From Kosakonia sp. BYX6 (GTDB lineage Bacteria; Pseudomonadota; Gammaproteobacteria; Enterobacterales; Enterobacteriaceae), in the NCBI RefSeq assembly GCF_038449125.1, contig NZ_CP151800.1, positions 3,382,406 to 3,446,405 on the forward strand: a stretch of 64,000 nt of DNA. Reading direction: 5' to 3'. The notes beneath the pieces are model-generated. The model saw only the letters and a list, made by a program, of their open reading frames with translations. It was not told where the DNA came from and made no database searches. Both the position numbers and the translations under genes were made by a program. Each line of letters opens with the position of its first letter. Within the stretch, counting starts at the first letter, position 1. This document shows positions 1 to 9,687 of the stretch, in pieces.

Positions 1-2
1 AT

Positions 3-458
3 GTTCCGGTTAGCGAAACCGTGGCCTGGAGCAACAACTTCACCTATATGCTGCAAAGCAAAAACAAAGAGACCGGCGAACGTCTGTCGATCATCCCGGA
101 ATACACGCTGAACTCAACCCTGAGCTGGCAAGTGCTGCAAGACGTTTCTGTGCAGTCGACCTTCACCTGGTACGGCAAACAGCAACCGAAAAAGTATGAC
201 TACCAGGGCAACCGCGTGACGGGTTCTGCCACCAATGAAGTCAGCCCGTATAGCATCATCGGCCTGAGCGGCACCTGGGATGTGACCAAAAACGTCAGCC
301 TGACCGGCGGCGTCGACAACCTGCTCGACAAACGCCACTGGCGCGCGGGTAATGCCCAAAGCACCGGCGGCACCACCGGTTACATGTACGGTGCTGGCGC
401 AGAAACCTATAACGAATCGGGTCGCACCTGGTACATGAGTGTGAACACCCATTTCTAA
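3..458 (+). CDS. fepA: TonB-dependent siderophore receptor FepA-like, C-terminal part (5' truncated by window edge)
   Basis: The frame is open from the left edge, so only about the last 151 residues of an outer-membrane beta-barrel receptor are present. The end matches the C-terminus of enterobacterial FepA, which imports ferric enterobactin with energy from TonB. Visible marks are the SIIPEYTLNSTLSW strand, the TWYGKQQPKKYDY stretch, GGVDNLLDKRHWRAGNAQ and the terminal RTWYMSVNTHF, which ends in the aromatic residue needed for barrel insertion. A strong terminator follows. In E. coli the gene downstream of fepA is entD; here a sugar locus follows instead, so this could be a second FepA-type receptor. 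The family is secure and the exact orthology is inferred. Confidence 0.9.
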   Translation, partial: VPVSETVAWSNNFTYMLQSKNKETGERLSIIPEYTLNSTLSWQVLQDVSVQSTFTWYGKQQPKKYDYQGNRVTGSATNEVSPYSIIGLSGTWDVTKNVSLTGGVDNLLDKRHWRAGNAQSTGGTTGYMYGAGAETYNESGRTWYMSVNTHF

Positions 459-468
459 GTCGCACCTG

Positions 469-497
469 CCCTCTCCCGTTTGGGAGAGGGCCTTTTT
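469..497 (+). terminator. Rho-independent terminator of the fepA-like gene
   Basis: A perfect 9-bp stem (CCCTCTCCC / GGGAGAGGG) with a 4-base loop is followed by CCTTTTT, 11 bases after the stop codon. Confidence 0.92.
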
Positions 498-586
498 ATG
501 CATTACCCGCACCGCAACCCCTACCCTGCCTCGATTTCTATCCCCATTGCCGAACGCGCTGATCCACTATCGTTAGCGTGCGGATC

Positions 587-1649
<1,063 letters not shown>

Positions 1650-1661
1650 CGCGGAGGCGCT

Positions 1662-2270
1662 ATGTGGTCAAAACAATGGGGTAACGTGTGCATGGGATGC
1701 GTTGCCCTGTTGCTTACGGCCTGCACCGTGGTGGATCTGGATGAAAATGGTAAACCGATTATGCCTGTCGATCCGAATGCCAAAGCCAGTTTCGACAACC
1801 AGACCCCACAGCAGATCGCGCAACAAACCTGGCAGCCGCGCGTTATCGACGCCGCGAATCAACATGCGCTGGACAGCAACGCGCTCGCCAAACTTCTGAA
1901 AACCCCCACCGCCACGCCGCAAAGCGTGTTTGTCAGACTCACCAGCCCGGTTGAACGTGTTGATTCCAGCAACGCGCGCGAACAGCAACTGGTGATAAAC
2001 CTCAACGGAGAGCCGTTGGCTATACAGATTGGTCCGGTGATACGCGGCAACGCCATTCGCGACGCAACCGGTTTTAAGTTTGAAGACTTCACCAACCAGG
2101 TGCAGTTTGCGCAGCTTTCCCGCGCCTATAACCGTGAAGCGGTGAAACACCTGCCGAAAGTGGATGCCAGTTGGGCCGGAAAACCGGCAACCGTGCTGAT
2201 GGCGGTCACCCTTAACAGCGGTCAACTGCAAAATGCGGCGGCGCTGGCGCTGAAACAGGAGGCACCGTAA
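1662..2270 (+). CDS. DUF2291-type periplasmic lipoprotein
   Basis: A 202-residue predicted lipoprotein. After a hydrophobic segment there is a lipobox LLTAC, and the rest is soluble with the start TVVDLDENGKPIMP. Proteins of this type (DUF2291) are known mainly from RbsABC-like sugar transporter operons and have no settled function. It sits between the binding protein and the ATPase, with GGAGG before its ATG, and its stop shares one base with the next start (TAATG). That suggests translational coupling and a role in the same uptake system, perhaps as an accessory that helps the binding protein or docks it at the inner membrane. That role is inference. Confidence 0.75.
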   Translation: MWSKQWGNVCMGCVALLLTACTVVDLDENGKPIMPVDPNAKASFDNQTPQQIAQQTWQPRVIDAANQHALDSNALAKLLKTPTATPQSVFVRLTSPVERVDSSNAREQQLVINLNGEPLAIQIGPVIRGNAIRDATGFKFEDFTNQVQFAQLSRAYNREAVKHLPKVDASWAGKPATVLMAVTLNSGQLQNAAALALKQEAP

Positions 2271-3796
2271 TGCACAATCATTCTGAAAGTGACATTATCC
2301 TGCGCACCAAAAATGTGTCGATGCTGTTTCCCGGCACCGTGGCGCTCGACAACGTGGATTACAACGTCTGGCGCGGCCAGGTGAATGTGATTATCGGCGA
2401 GAACGGCGCGGGCAAATCGACGCTGATGAAAATCCTCGCTGGCGTGCAGCAACCAAGCCAGGGCGACATCGAACTGAACGGCAAGAATGTGCATTTCGCC
2501 GACACCCGCGCCGCCGCCGCGCACGGCATTGGCATGGTGCACCAGGAGTTGAACCTGTTTGAAAACCTTAACGTCGCCGAGAACATCTTTTTAGGCCGCG
2601 AGTTACAAAAAGGCATCACGCCGATTAACGAAGCCGAACAGGAAAAACGCACCGCCGAATTGCTCGCCCGCCTCGACCAGCCGATCTCGCCGCGCGAACT
2701 GGTCGGCAATTTAAAAGTTGGCCAGCAGCAACTGGTTGAGATTGCCAAAGCGCTGGCGGAAGACGCCGACATTCTGATCCTCGACGAGCCCACGTCGGCG
2801 CTGAGCAAAACGGAAGTAGAGATCCTGTTTCGCGTGATCCGCGAACTCACCCGCCAGGGCGTGACGATCATCTACATTTCGCACCGACTGGAGGAGTTGA
2901 TGGCGATCGGCGATGTCATCACCATCCTGCGCGATGGCAAATTCCAGGCCGAAGCCAAAGTCAGCGAGATCGACGTGCCGTGGATTGTGCGCGAAATGCT
3001 GGGCAGCGATCCGGTCAGCACGTTTCTCTCGCCGGGACGGACATTCGGCGCGCCAATCCTCGAAGCGGAACACATCACCTGTGTTAATGCCAGCGGCGTG
3101 ACCACGGTGAACGATGTCAGTTTTAAGGTGCACGCCGGGGAAATCGTCGGCATTTACGGGCTGATGGGCGCCGGGCGCACCGAGTTGTTTGAATGCATGC
3201 TCGGTACCGAGCGCAACTACCTTGGCAAATTGTGGCTCGACAGCAAACCGGTGCCGCAGCGGCTCACGCCCGCCGAACGCATTCGCATGGGCATGAGCCT
3301 GGTGCCGGAAGACCGCAAACGTACCGGCATTTTCCCCATTTCATCGGTGGCGACCAACCTGACGATTGCCAGCCTGTGGCGGCGTTTGCAGCGCGGGCTG
3401 ACCATTGCGCGCAAAGCGGAAGAGGCGGTAGTTGCCAGCACCATTGGCGACTTGTCGATCAAGGTGTCGTCGCCGGAGGTAGAGATCCAGGCGCTGAGCG
3501 GCGGCAACCAACAAAAAGTGGTGATTGGCCGCTCGCTGTTGACCAACCCGAAAGTGTTATTCCTCGACGAGCCAACGCGCGGTATTGATGTGGGGGCGAA
3601 AGCCGATGTGTTTCGCATGATGGTGCAGCTTTCCGAAGAGGGGATCGCCGTGGTCTTTTCCACCTCCGATCTGAAGGAAATTATGGCGGTTTCTGACCGC
3701 ATTATGGTGATGTCGGGCGGCAAACTGACCGCCGATATTCAACGCGATCGGGCCGAGGAATCGGCGCTGGTAACAGCAAGTGCTCAGGGGTTCTGA
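2270..3796 (+). CDS. Sugar ABC transporter ATP-binding protein (RbsA family, two ATPase domains)
   Basis: A 508-residue protein with two ABC domains, the usual length for RbsA/XylG/MglA. Domain one has Walker A GENGAGKST at about residues 43-51, a weak signature LKVGQQQLVEIAKAL and Walker B LILDEPTSAL. Domain two has the degenerate Walker A GLMGAGRTEL typical of the family, the signature LSGGNQQKVVIGRSL and Walker B LFLDEPTRGID. It powers sugar import at the inner face of the membrane. The start overlaps the DUF2291 stop by one base. Its operon partners identify the transporter class, not the sugar. Confidence 0.93.
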   Translation: MHNHSESDIILRTKNVSMLFPGTVALDNVDYNVWRGQVNVIIGENGAGKSTLMKILAGVQQPSQGDIELNGKNVHFADTRAAAAHGIGMVHQELNLFENLNVAENIFLGRELQKGITPINEAEQEKRTAELLARLDQPISPRELVGNLKVGQQQLVEIAKALAEDADILILDEPTSALSKTEVEILFRVIRELTRQGVTIIYISHRLEELMAIGDVITILRDGKFQAEAKVSEIDVPWIVREMLGSDPVSTFLSPGRTFGAPILEAEHITCVNASGVTTVNDVSFKVHAGEIVGIYGLMGAGRTELFECMLGTERNYLGKLWLDSKPVPQRLTPAERIRMGMSLVPEDRKRTGIFPISSVATNLTIASLWRRLQRGLTIARKAEEAVVASTIGDLSIKVSSPEVEIQALSGGNQQKVVIGRSLLTNPKVLFLDEPTRGIDVGAKADVFRMMVQLSEEGIAVVFSTSDLKEIMAVSDRIMVMSGGKLTADIQRDRAEESALVTASAQGF

Positions 3797-3797
3797 T

Positions 3798-4886
3798 ATG
3801 AAAACAACACAATCTGTGGCGATGGTCCCGCGCGCGGGCGCGTCGTTATCGCGCGAGAGCATTCTGCTGTTGCTGCTGAAGTTGCGTACCTTTATTGCCC
3901 TGTTTTTGATCGTCGGCTTTTTTACTGCCACGGTGCCGGGCTTTCTCTCCACCGGCAGCCTGTTGATCATGATTAAACACATCGCCATCAACGCATTTTT
4001 GGCGCTCGGCATCACCTTTGTGATCATCACCGCCGGGATTGATTTGTCGATTGGCGCAACGTTGGGGCTGTGCGGCATGATCGCCGGTTGGTTGATTACC
4101 AAAGGCATTGTGCTGCCAATGTTTGGCATCGCCATTTTCCCCAGTGTCTGGGTGATTGTGCCGCTGGTGCTGCTGATAGGCGGGCTGATTGGCGCGGTAA
4201 ACGGCTGGATTATTACCCGCTATAACGTCGCGCCGTTTATCTGCACCCTCGGCACCATGTATGTGCTGCGCGGCGCGGCGATGCTGACGTCCGACGGGCA
4301 AACCTTCCCGGGATTGTCCGGTAACCCATTGTTGGGCAATACCGGTTTTGACGAGATTGGCGCGGGAACGCTGTTCGGCATTCCGTGGGCCATCTGGCTG
4401 ATGATCGTGCTGGCGGTGGTGATTGCTTATATCGCGCGCCGCCTGCCGTTTGGTCGTCATGTTTACGCCATCGGCGATAACGAACGCGCCGCGGAGCTTT
4501 CCGGTGTGCGGGTGAAGCAGGTGAAAATTTGGGTGTATACCCTTTCCGGCTTGTGCGCCGCGCTGGCCGGAATTGTGGTTTCCGCACAGTTATTGGCGAG
4601 CCATCCGGCCAACGGCACGGCATTCGAAATGAACGCCATCGCCGCCGTGGTGCTCGGCGGAACCTCGTTGGCTGGCGGTCGCGGAACGGTACTCGGCACG
4701 CTGATTGGTGCTTTTGTGATTGGTTTTCTCGCCGACGGCCTGGTGATGATGGGCGTCAGCGAGTTCTGGCAGATGGTGATTAAAGGCATCGTGATTATCG
4801 TCGCGGTGATCATCGATCAGATGCAAAACCGCATGCAGCAAAAAGCGGCTGTGGTGGCGCAAAAAGCGGTCATTGAGGGGAAATAA
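3798..4886 (+). CDS. Sugar ABC transporter permease (RbsC family)
   Basis: A 362-residue, very hydrophobic protein with about ten predicted membrane segments. The RbsC-type landmarks are ALGITFVIITAGIDLSIGATLGL near residue 75, YNVAPFICTLGTMYVLRGAAML and AIAAVVLGGTSLAGGRGT in the C-terminal half. The ATG at 3798 follows AGGGG by seven bases; an in-frame upstream codon within rbsA was rejected for lack of a ribosome binding site. It is the last gene of the importer operon. The array of REP repeats begins four bases after its stop, which may act on mRNA stability. Confidence 0.92.
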   Translation: MKTTQSVAMVPRAGASLSRESILLLLLKLRTFIALFLIVGFFTATVPGFLSTGSLLIMIKHIAINAFLALGITFVIITAGIDLSIGATLGLCGMIAGWLITKGIVLPMFGIAIFPSVWVIVPLVLLIGGLIGAVNGWIITRYNVAPFICTLGTMYVLRGAAMLTSDGQTFPGLSGNPLLGNTGFDEIGAGTLFGIPWAIWLMIVLAVVIAYIARRLPFGRHVYAIGDNERAAELSGVRVKQVKIWVYTLSGLCAALAGIVVSAQLLASHPANGTAFEMNAIAAVVLGGTSLAGGRGTVLGTLIGAFVIGFLADGLVMMGVSEFWQMVIKGIVIIVAVIIDQMQNRMQQKAAVVAQKAVIEGK

Positions 4887-4889
4887 CTT

Positions 4890-5215
4890 ATCCGGCCGAC
4901 AAGTTCAGCACAGCCCGGGTAGGCCTGATAAGCGAAGCGCCATCAGGCGTTCGGGTGCCGGGAATGGTGCCGGATGGCGGCTACCGCCCTATCCGGCCTA
5001 CAAGTTCAGCACGGCCCAGGTAGGCCTGATAAGCGAAGCGCCATCAGGCGTTCGGGTGCCGGGAATGGTGCCGGATGGCGGCTACCGCCTTATCCGGCCT
5101 ACAAGTTCAGCATGGTCCGGGTAGGCCTGATAAGCGAAGCGCCATCAGGCGTTCGGGCTCCGGGAATGGCGCCGGATGGCGGCTAACGCCTTATCCGGCC
5201 TACAAATCCGGCACG
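4890..5215. repeat. Tandem BIME (REP) array: three exact-period 101-bp units plus a partial fourth
   Basis: The core ATCCGGCC recurs at 4890, 4991, 5092 and 5193, a constant period of 101 bases. Each unit holds two inverted REP palindromes, one with GCCTGATAAGCGAAGCGCC...AGGC and one with GCCGGATGGCGGCTA...TATCCGGC. Copies differ at only a few positions. Such bacterial interspersed mosaic elements lie between converging genes and can stabilise upstream mRNA or bind DNA gyrase. Here the array lies between the permease gene and the converging SorC regulator, and the regulator's stop codon (5200-5202) lies inside the last unit. Short open frames in the repeats are artefacts. Confidence 0.93.
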
Positions 5216-6162
5216 GTTTTTACCAGGCTCCGCGCGGTGGGGTAATCGGTTATCAACACATCGATATACTTGTCCTGCAACGCGCCGCGAATGGCGTTGC
5301 GTTTCTCCACGCCGCCCGCCAGCGCAATCACATGCGGACACTCGCGGATTTGCGCAAGCTCCATGCCGATAACCGGATCTTCCTCTTCGCTGAGCACCGG
5401 CTTGCCGGCCGCATCGTAATAATGCAGGCAGATATCGCCGACTGCGCCGCGCTCCGACAGCAACGTAAGCATCTTTTCGTTGTAATAGTTGCCGGAATTT
5501 TTCAGCAATTGCGACGGCTCCAGCTCGCCGATACCGACAATCGCCACATCCACTTCGGCGAACTTCGCCACCACGGCCGCCACATCCGGGCTATTCACCA
5601 GCCGCGCGCGCTCCTCGACAGAGTGCTCAATACTTTGCGACGGCAGCAACCACGATGGACACCCCAAATGCGCCGCCAATTGCTGCGTCAGAATCGTCGC
5701 CTGCACATTGCCGTTCGGCCCGACCCCGCCCAGCAACTGGATAACCCCCGCGGCGCGGACATTTTGCGGGTGCATCTCATCCACCATGCAACGGATCGTA
5801 CTGCTCCAGGACGAAATCCCCACCAGGTCTTCCGGGCGCAAACGCGTTTCAACGTAATGCGCCGCCGCGCTGCCAATGGCATGTTTTATCTGCGCGTTTT
5901 CGGGGTTTTCGCCCACGTCCACCACAATCGCCTGGCGCAGGCCATACTGCTGCTCAATGGCCTTTTCCAGACCGACAAAAATATTGGTCGGCTGCACGAC
6001 AGTGATCTTCACCAGCCCCTCTTTCTGGCAGCGAGTCAGCGCCCTTGAAACGAAAGATTGCGACAGATGAAGCAATGAGGCTATCTCGGACTGTTTTTTG
6101 TTTTCGTTGTAATAAAGCGTGGCAATTTTCACCAGCAACCGCTGTTCATCCTGCTTCGACAT
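5200..6162 (-). CDS. SorC-family transcriptional regulator of the sugar locus
   Basis: A 320-residue SorC/DeoR-like regulator. Residues 1-60 form a helix-turn-helix (NKKQSEIASLLHLSQSFVSRALTRCQKEGLVKI), and the rest is the sugar-phosphate-binding domain fold (VGISSWSSTIRCMVDEM; VQLLGGVGPNGNVQA-like IQLLGG segment; DICLHYYDAAGKPV). AGGGG precedes the ATG. It is transcribed away from the transketolase operon and toward the importer operon, with candidate operators in front of all three transcription units. The effector is probably a phosphorylated pathway intermediate, as in the family. The last codons run into the REP array. Confidence 0.9.
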   Translation of the reverse strand: MSKQDEQRLLVKIATLYYNENKKQSEIASLLHLSQSFVSRALTRCQKEGLVKITVVQPTNIFVGLEKAIEQQYGLRQAIVVDVGENPENAQIKHAIGSAAAHYVETRLRPEDLVGISSWSSTIRCMVDEMHPQNVRAAGVIQLLGGVGPNGNVQATILTQQLAAHLGCPSWLLPSQSIEHSVEERARLVNSPDVAAVVAKFAEVDVAIVGIGELEPSQLLKNSGNYYNEKMLTLLSERGAVGDICLHYYDAAGKPVLSEEEDPVIGMELAQIRECPHVIALAGGVEKRNAIRGALQDKYIDVLITDYPTARSLVKTVPDL

Positions 6163-6192
6163 GAGCTACCCCTTTTCAGCTAACTGATATTT

Positions 6193-6208
6193 TATTCATA
6201 GATGAATA
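6193..6208. promoter_or_regulatory. Palindrome before the SorC regulator gene (possible auto-operator)
   Basis: TATTCATAGATGAATA has two perfect 7-base arms around AG and lies 31 bases upstream of the regulator start. The arms TATTCA/TGAATA are the half-sites of the 32-bp elements at 662-693 and 6325-6356, in the opposite orientation. Autoregulation is inferred. Confidence 0.55.
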
Positions 6209-6247
6209 GATAACAAGCCAGCGCCTGCCGCCTGTCATTGCTCAAGT

Positions 6248-6356
6248 GTGATCCTTTTCGCCTTTCTTAACATTTACCCGCACACCGCGTAGACAAAACC
6301 TGGCACAAGGCATATGTTTACTCATGAATAATAAATCAATAGTGAATATATATTCA
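6248..6356 (+). promoter_or_regulatory. Promoter/operator of the transketolase operon (duplicate of 587-693)
   Basis: It repeats the architecture found before the ABC operon: a GTGATCCTTTTC...CGTAGACA block at 6248-6295 and the 32-bp operator at 6325-6356 with the palindrome TGAATATATATTCA. The surrounding sequence is not alike, so the conserved parts are probably functional. About 90 bases separate the operator from the first start codon. Confidence 0.75.
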
Positions 6357-6446
6357 TGACAGATATAAAGCGTTTTGCCCGGATCTCTTTTTTTCACCCT
6401 GACAGAATATTTATTCAATGCAGATTATAAATTCAAGAGGTATTTT

Positions 6447-7277
6447 ATGAATTCGTTTTCACTCTCTGTCGATGAGCTTGAAAAGAAAGCTCGCGCGATT
6501 CGCCGGCGCATCATCGTGATGAATGCCGAAAGTCCGGCGGGCGGTCATACCGGTGCCGATCTCTCCCAAGTGGAACTGCTCACCGCCCTTTACTTCCGCA
6601 TCCTGAACTGTTCGCCGCAAACCAAAGAGAGCGACGAGCGCGATATCTATATCCAGTCGAAAGGCCACGCGGTGGGCGGTTACTACTGTGTGCTGGCGGA
6701 AGCCGGGTTTATTCCCGTCGACTGGCTGTCGACTTACCAACATGCGGATTCCCACCTGCCCGGCCACCCGGTGAAACACAAAACCCCCGGCGTTGAACTC
6801 AACACCGGCGCGCTCGGGCACGGCTTGCCGGTCGCGGTCGGCATTGCGCTGGCCGCCAAACGCAACAACAGCCCGCGCCGCGTTTTTGTGGTCACCGGCG
6901 ATGGCGAACTGGCGGAAGGCAGCAACTGGGAAGCCGCGCTGGTCGCCGCGCATTATCAACTCGACAATTTAATCATCATTAACGACAAAAATAGCCTGCA
7001 ACTGGCGGGTTCAACCAAAGAGATCCTCAACACCGATCCGCTGGATGCGAAATGGCGCGCCTTCGGCATGCAGGTCACGGAATGTCACGGCAACGACATG
7101 GCCGATGTAGTCGCCACGCTGGAAAGCTTGCAGCCTGCGGGCAAACCGCATGTGGTCATTGCCCACACCACCAAAGGGGCGGGGGTTTCGTTTATTCAAG
7201 GTCGCCCGGAGTGGCACCACCGCGTGCCGAAAGGCGAAGAGGTCGAACTGGCGCTGGAGGAACTGAAAGATGAGTAA
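6447..7277 (+). CDS. Transketolase, N-terminal (thiamine diphosphate-binding) subunit
   Basis: A 276-residue half-transketolase. The thiamine diphosphate/Mg motif is at 151-182 (GDGELAEGSNWEAA ... NDKN). The conserved SKGHAVGGYY (71-80) and LPGHPVKHKTPG (104-115) carry the histidines that act in ketol transfer. ATG 6447 is chosen because AAGAGG precedes it; longer frames have no ribosome binding site. It must work with the next gene, which encodes the other half. Split transketolases of this size are used in special sugar routes, including apulose-4-phosphate transketolase of the non-oxidative D-apiose pathway and the sulfoquinovose sulfo-TK pathway. The FGGY kinase in this operon favours a phosphorylated sugar substrate. 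Confidence 0.9.
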   Translation: MNSFSLSVDELEKKARAIRRRIIVMNAESPAGGHTGADLSQVELLTALYFRILNCSPQTKESDERDIYIQSKGHAVGGYYCVLAEAGFIPVDWLSTYQHADSHLPGHPVKHKTPGVELNTGALGHGLPVAVGIALAAKRNNSPRRVFVVTGDGELAEGSNWEAALVAAHYQLDNLIIINDKNSLQLAGSTKEILNTDPLDAKWRAFGMQVTECHGNDMADVVATLESLQPAGKPHVVIAHTTKGAGVSFIQGRPEWHHRVPKGEEVELALEELKDE

Positions 7278-8217
7278 TAGCGAACACCTGGCGACAGTGA
7301 TGGTGAATGCCTTTATCGACGCGGTCGAAAACGGTGTGGATCTGGTGCCGGTAGTGGCAGATTCCACCTCCACCGCCAAAATCTCGCCCTTTATGAAAAA
7401 ATTTCCCGGCCGCGTGGTCAACGTCGGTATTGCCGAACAAACGCTGGTTGGCGCCGCCGCCGGACTGGCGCTGGGCGGCAAAATCGCCGTCACCTGTAAC
7501 GCGGCGCCGTTTTTGATTTCGCGCGCCAATGAGCAGATCAAAGTCGATATTTGCTACAACAACACCAACGTCAAACTGTTCGGGCTGAATGCCGGCGCCA
7601 GTTATGGCCCGCTGGCGAGCACCCATCACAGTATTGATGACATTTCAGTGCTGCGCGGTTTCGGCAATATCGAAATTTACGCCCCTTCCAGCCCGCTGGA
7701 GTGTCGGCAGATTATTGATTACGCCCTCGCCCACGTTGGCCCGGTCTATATCCGCCTCGACGGCAAAGCCCTGCCGGAACTGCATGACGAAAACTACCGC
7801 TTCGCGCCGGGGAATATTGATGTGCTGTGCGAAGGCAACGATATCGCGCTGGTGGCGATGGGATCGACGGTGCATGAAATTGTCGAGGCCGCCACACAAC
7901 TGGCAGCAGAAGGTATTGACGCCACTGTTATCAGTGTACCGTCTATTCGCCCCTGTAATACATCGCAGTTACTGGCGGCCCTGCAACATCACCGCGCAGT
8001 AATCAGCGTCGAAGAACACAATATCAACGGCGGTGTCGGTAGCCTGGTGGCGGAAGTGCTGGCGGAAGCCGCGTGCGCCATTCCCTTGCGTCGGCTCGGC
8101 ATTGCCGATGGTCAATACGCCATCGCCGCCGATCGCGCCGCCACCCGCGCACGCCATGAAATCGACGCGGCGGGCGTGGTGAAAAACGCCCGCGAACTGC
8201 TCACCGCGCGGCAATAA
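7270..8217 (+). CDS. Transketolase, C-terminal (pyrimidine-binding) subunit
   Basis: A 315-residue partner of the preceding gene, which it overlaps by eight bases. It has the transketolase pyrimidine domain (VPVVADSTSTAKISPFMKKFPGRVVNVGIAEQTLVGAAAGLALGG, split here for brevity). The glutamate of the NVGIAEQ motif contacts the aminopyrimidine ring of thiamine diphosphate. The C-terminal domain follows (GNDIALVAMGSTVHEIVEAA). The two proteins together equal one transketolase lacking the usual linker. The reaction would transfer a two-carbon unit between a ketose phosphate and glyceraldehyde 3-phosphate in the cytoplasm. The exact donor is not readable from the sequence. Confidence 0.9.
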   Translation: MSNSEHLATVMVNAFIDAVENGVDLVPVVADSTSTAKISPFMKKFPGRVVNVGIAEQTLVGAAAGLALGGKIAVTCNAAPFLISRANEQIKVDICYNNTNVKLFGLNAGASYGPLASTHHSIDDISVLRGFGNIEIYAPSSPLECRQIIDYALAHVGPVYIRLDGKALPELHDENYRFAPGNIDVLCEGNDIALVAMGSTVHEIVEAATQLAAEGIDATVISVPSIRPCNTSQLLAALQHHRAVISVEEHNINGGVGSLVAEVLAEAACAIPLRRLGIADGQYAIAADRAATRARHEIDAAGVVKNARELLTARQ

Positions 8218-8253
8218 CAATAAAAAAAAGAACATCTTACTGGAGAAAACACA

Positions 8254-9672
8254 ATGTCCCGAATCCCTCAAAAATTAACCATGGCGGTGATTATCGGCAA
8301 CCGGGGTTTCTTTCCCAGCTACCTGGTCGCCGAAGCGCGCGAGCAGGCGGTGGCGCTGTTCAGCCGCCTTGGCATCAACACCATTATGCTCAATGAGACA
8401 CAAACCGAGCTGGGCGGGGTGGAAACCCGCCAGGACGCGAAAATCTGCGCTGAATTGTTCCGCGCGCACCGCGATGAAATCCACGGCGTCGTGGTGCTGC
8501 TGCCGAACTTTGGTGATGAAAAAGCCGTCGCCGAAACCCTGCGCCTCTCCGGGCTGAACGTGCCGGTGCTGGTGCAGGCCGAAGAGGACAATCTGGATAA
8601 AATGGGGCTGGCGACACGCCGCGACAGCTTCTGCGGCAAAATTTCCCTGTGCAATAACCTGCGCCAGTACGGCATTCCATTCACCCTCACCACCCAACAT
8701 GTTTGCGCCCTGAGCGGCGAGGTGTTCGCGCGCGATCTGCAACGTTTCGAGCAGATCTGCCGCGTCGTCAGCAGCATGCGCGGCGTGCGCGTCGGCGCGA
8801 TTGGCGCCCGCCCGGCCGGGTTTAACACCGTGCGCTACAGCGAAAAATTGCTCGAACGTTTGGGCATCGCAGTGGAAACGCTGGATCTCTCCGAAGTCTT
8901 TACGCGTATCAAAACCCTGCGCGATGACGATATCCGCGTCGATGAAAAACGCCGCCTGCTGGTGGATAACGCCGATGCCAGCGCCATTCCCGCCGACAAA
9001 CTGGTGACCATGGCGAAACTGTTCGTGGTGCTCAGCGAATGGGTCACCGCTAACGATATCGACACCACCGCGATCCAGTGCTGGACCTCGCTGCAAGAGA
9101 ATCTCGGCATCAACGTCTGTTCGATCATGAGTGTGATGTCCGGGCAATTAATGCCTTCAGCCTGCGAAGTGGATGTGATGGGCGCGCTGTCGATGTACGC
9201 GCTGGCGAGCGCCAATATGAGCCCGGCCTCGATTGCCGACTGGAACAATAATTTCGGCGACGATCGCAACAAATGTGTGCTGTTTCACTGCGGTAACTTT
9301 GCTTCTGCCAGCCTTGAATCACCCAAAATGGGCACCGCGGACATCATTGGCACCACGGTCGGGAAAGAGAACACCTGCGGCGCAGTGCATGGTCGCCTGA
9401 AAGCAGGCGCGCTCACCTATTTTCGCCTGAGCACCGACGATCTCACCGGTGAAATCAAAGCCTATGTCGGCGCAGGCCAGTCGGTGGATGATCCGCTCGA
9501 TACCGTCGGCTGCCGCGCGGTTATCGCGGTGCCAAACCTGGAAAACCTGCTGGCGTGGATTTGCCGCAACGGCTTTGAGCATCACGTGGCGATGAACCAT
9601 GCGGCGAGCGCCGAAATCCTGCATGAAGCCTTTAGCCGCTATCTCGGCGTTGAAACGTACCTGCATCACTAG
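8254..9672 (+). CDS. L-fucose/L-arabinose-isomerase-fold sugar isomerase
   Basis: A 472-residue protein of the fucose isomerase-like superfamily. The N-terminal half is a Rossmann-like region (VVVLLPNFGDEKAVAETLR; VGAIGARPAGFNTVRYSE). The C-terminal half has the metal-site motif SACEVDVMGALSMY with Glu at about residue 305, a downstream Asp in IADWNNN, and HCGN. The ATG follows GGAG by eight bases. Members interconvert aldoses and ketoses with a divalent metal. As the third gene of the operon it would make the ketose that the FGGY kinase phosphorylates. D-apiose to D-apulose is the leading guess; other pentoses or deoxy-sugars are possible. Confidence 0.8.
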   Translation: MSRIPQKLTMAVIIGNRGFFPSYLVAEAREQAVALFSRLGINTIMLNETQTELGGVETRQDAKICAELFRAHRDEIHGVVVLLPNFGDEKAVAETLRLSGLNVPVLVQAEEDNLDKMGLATRRDSFCGKISLCNNLRQYGIPFTLTTQHVCALSGEVFARDLQRFEQICRVVSSMRGVRVGAIGARPAGFNTVRYSEKLLERLGIAVETLDLSEVFTRIKTLRDDDIRVDEKRRLLVDNADASAIPADKLVTMAKLFVVLSEWVTANDIDTTAIQCWTSLQENLGINVCSIMSVMSGQLMPSACEVDVMGALSMYALASANMSPASIADWNNNFGDDRNKCVLFHCGNFASASLESPKMGTADIIGTTVGKENTCGAVHGRLKAGALTYFRLSTDDLTGEIKAYVGAGQSVDDPLDTVGCRAVIAVPNLENLLAWICRNGFEHHVAMNHAASAEILHEAFSRYLGVETYLHH

Positions 9673-9687
9673 GCCAGGAGAGATGCC

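Noticed and set aside
4873-5186. Overlapping 70-83 residue open frames on the plus strand
   Set aside because: They are made of the 101-bp REP repeat, lack ribosome binding sites and have the same repeated residues in each copy.
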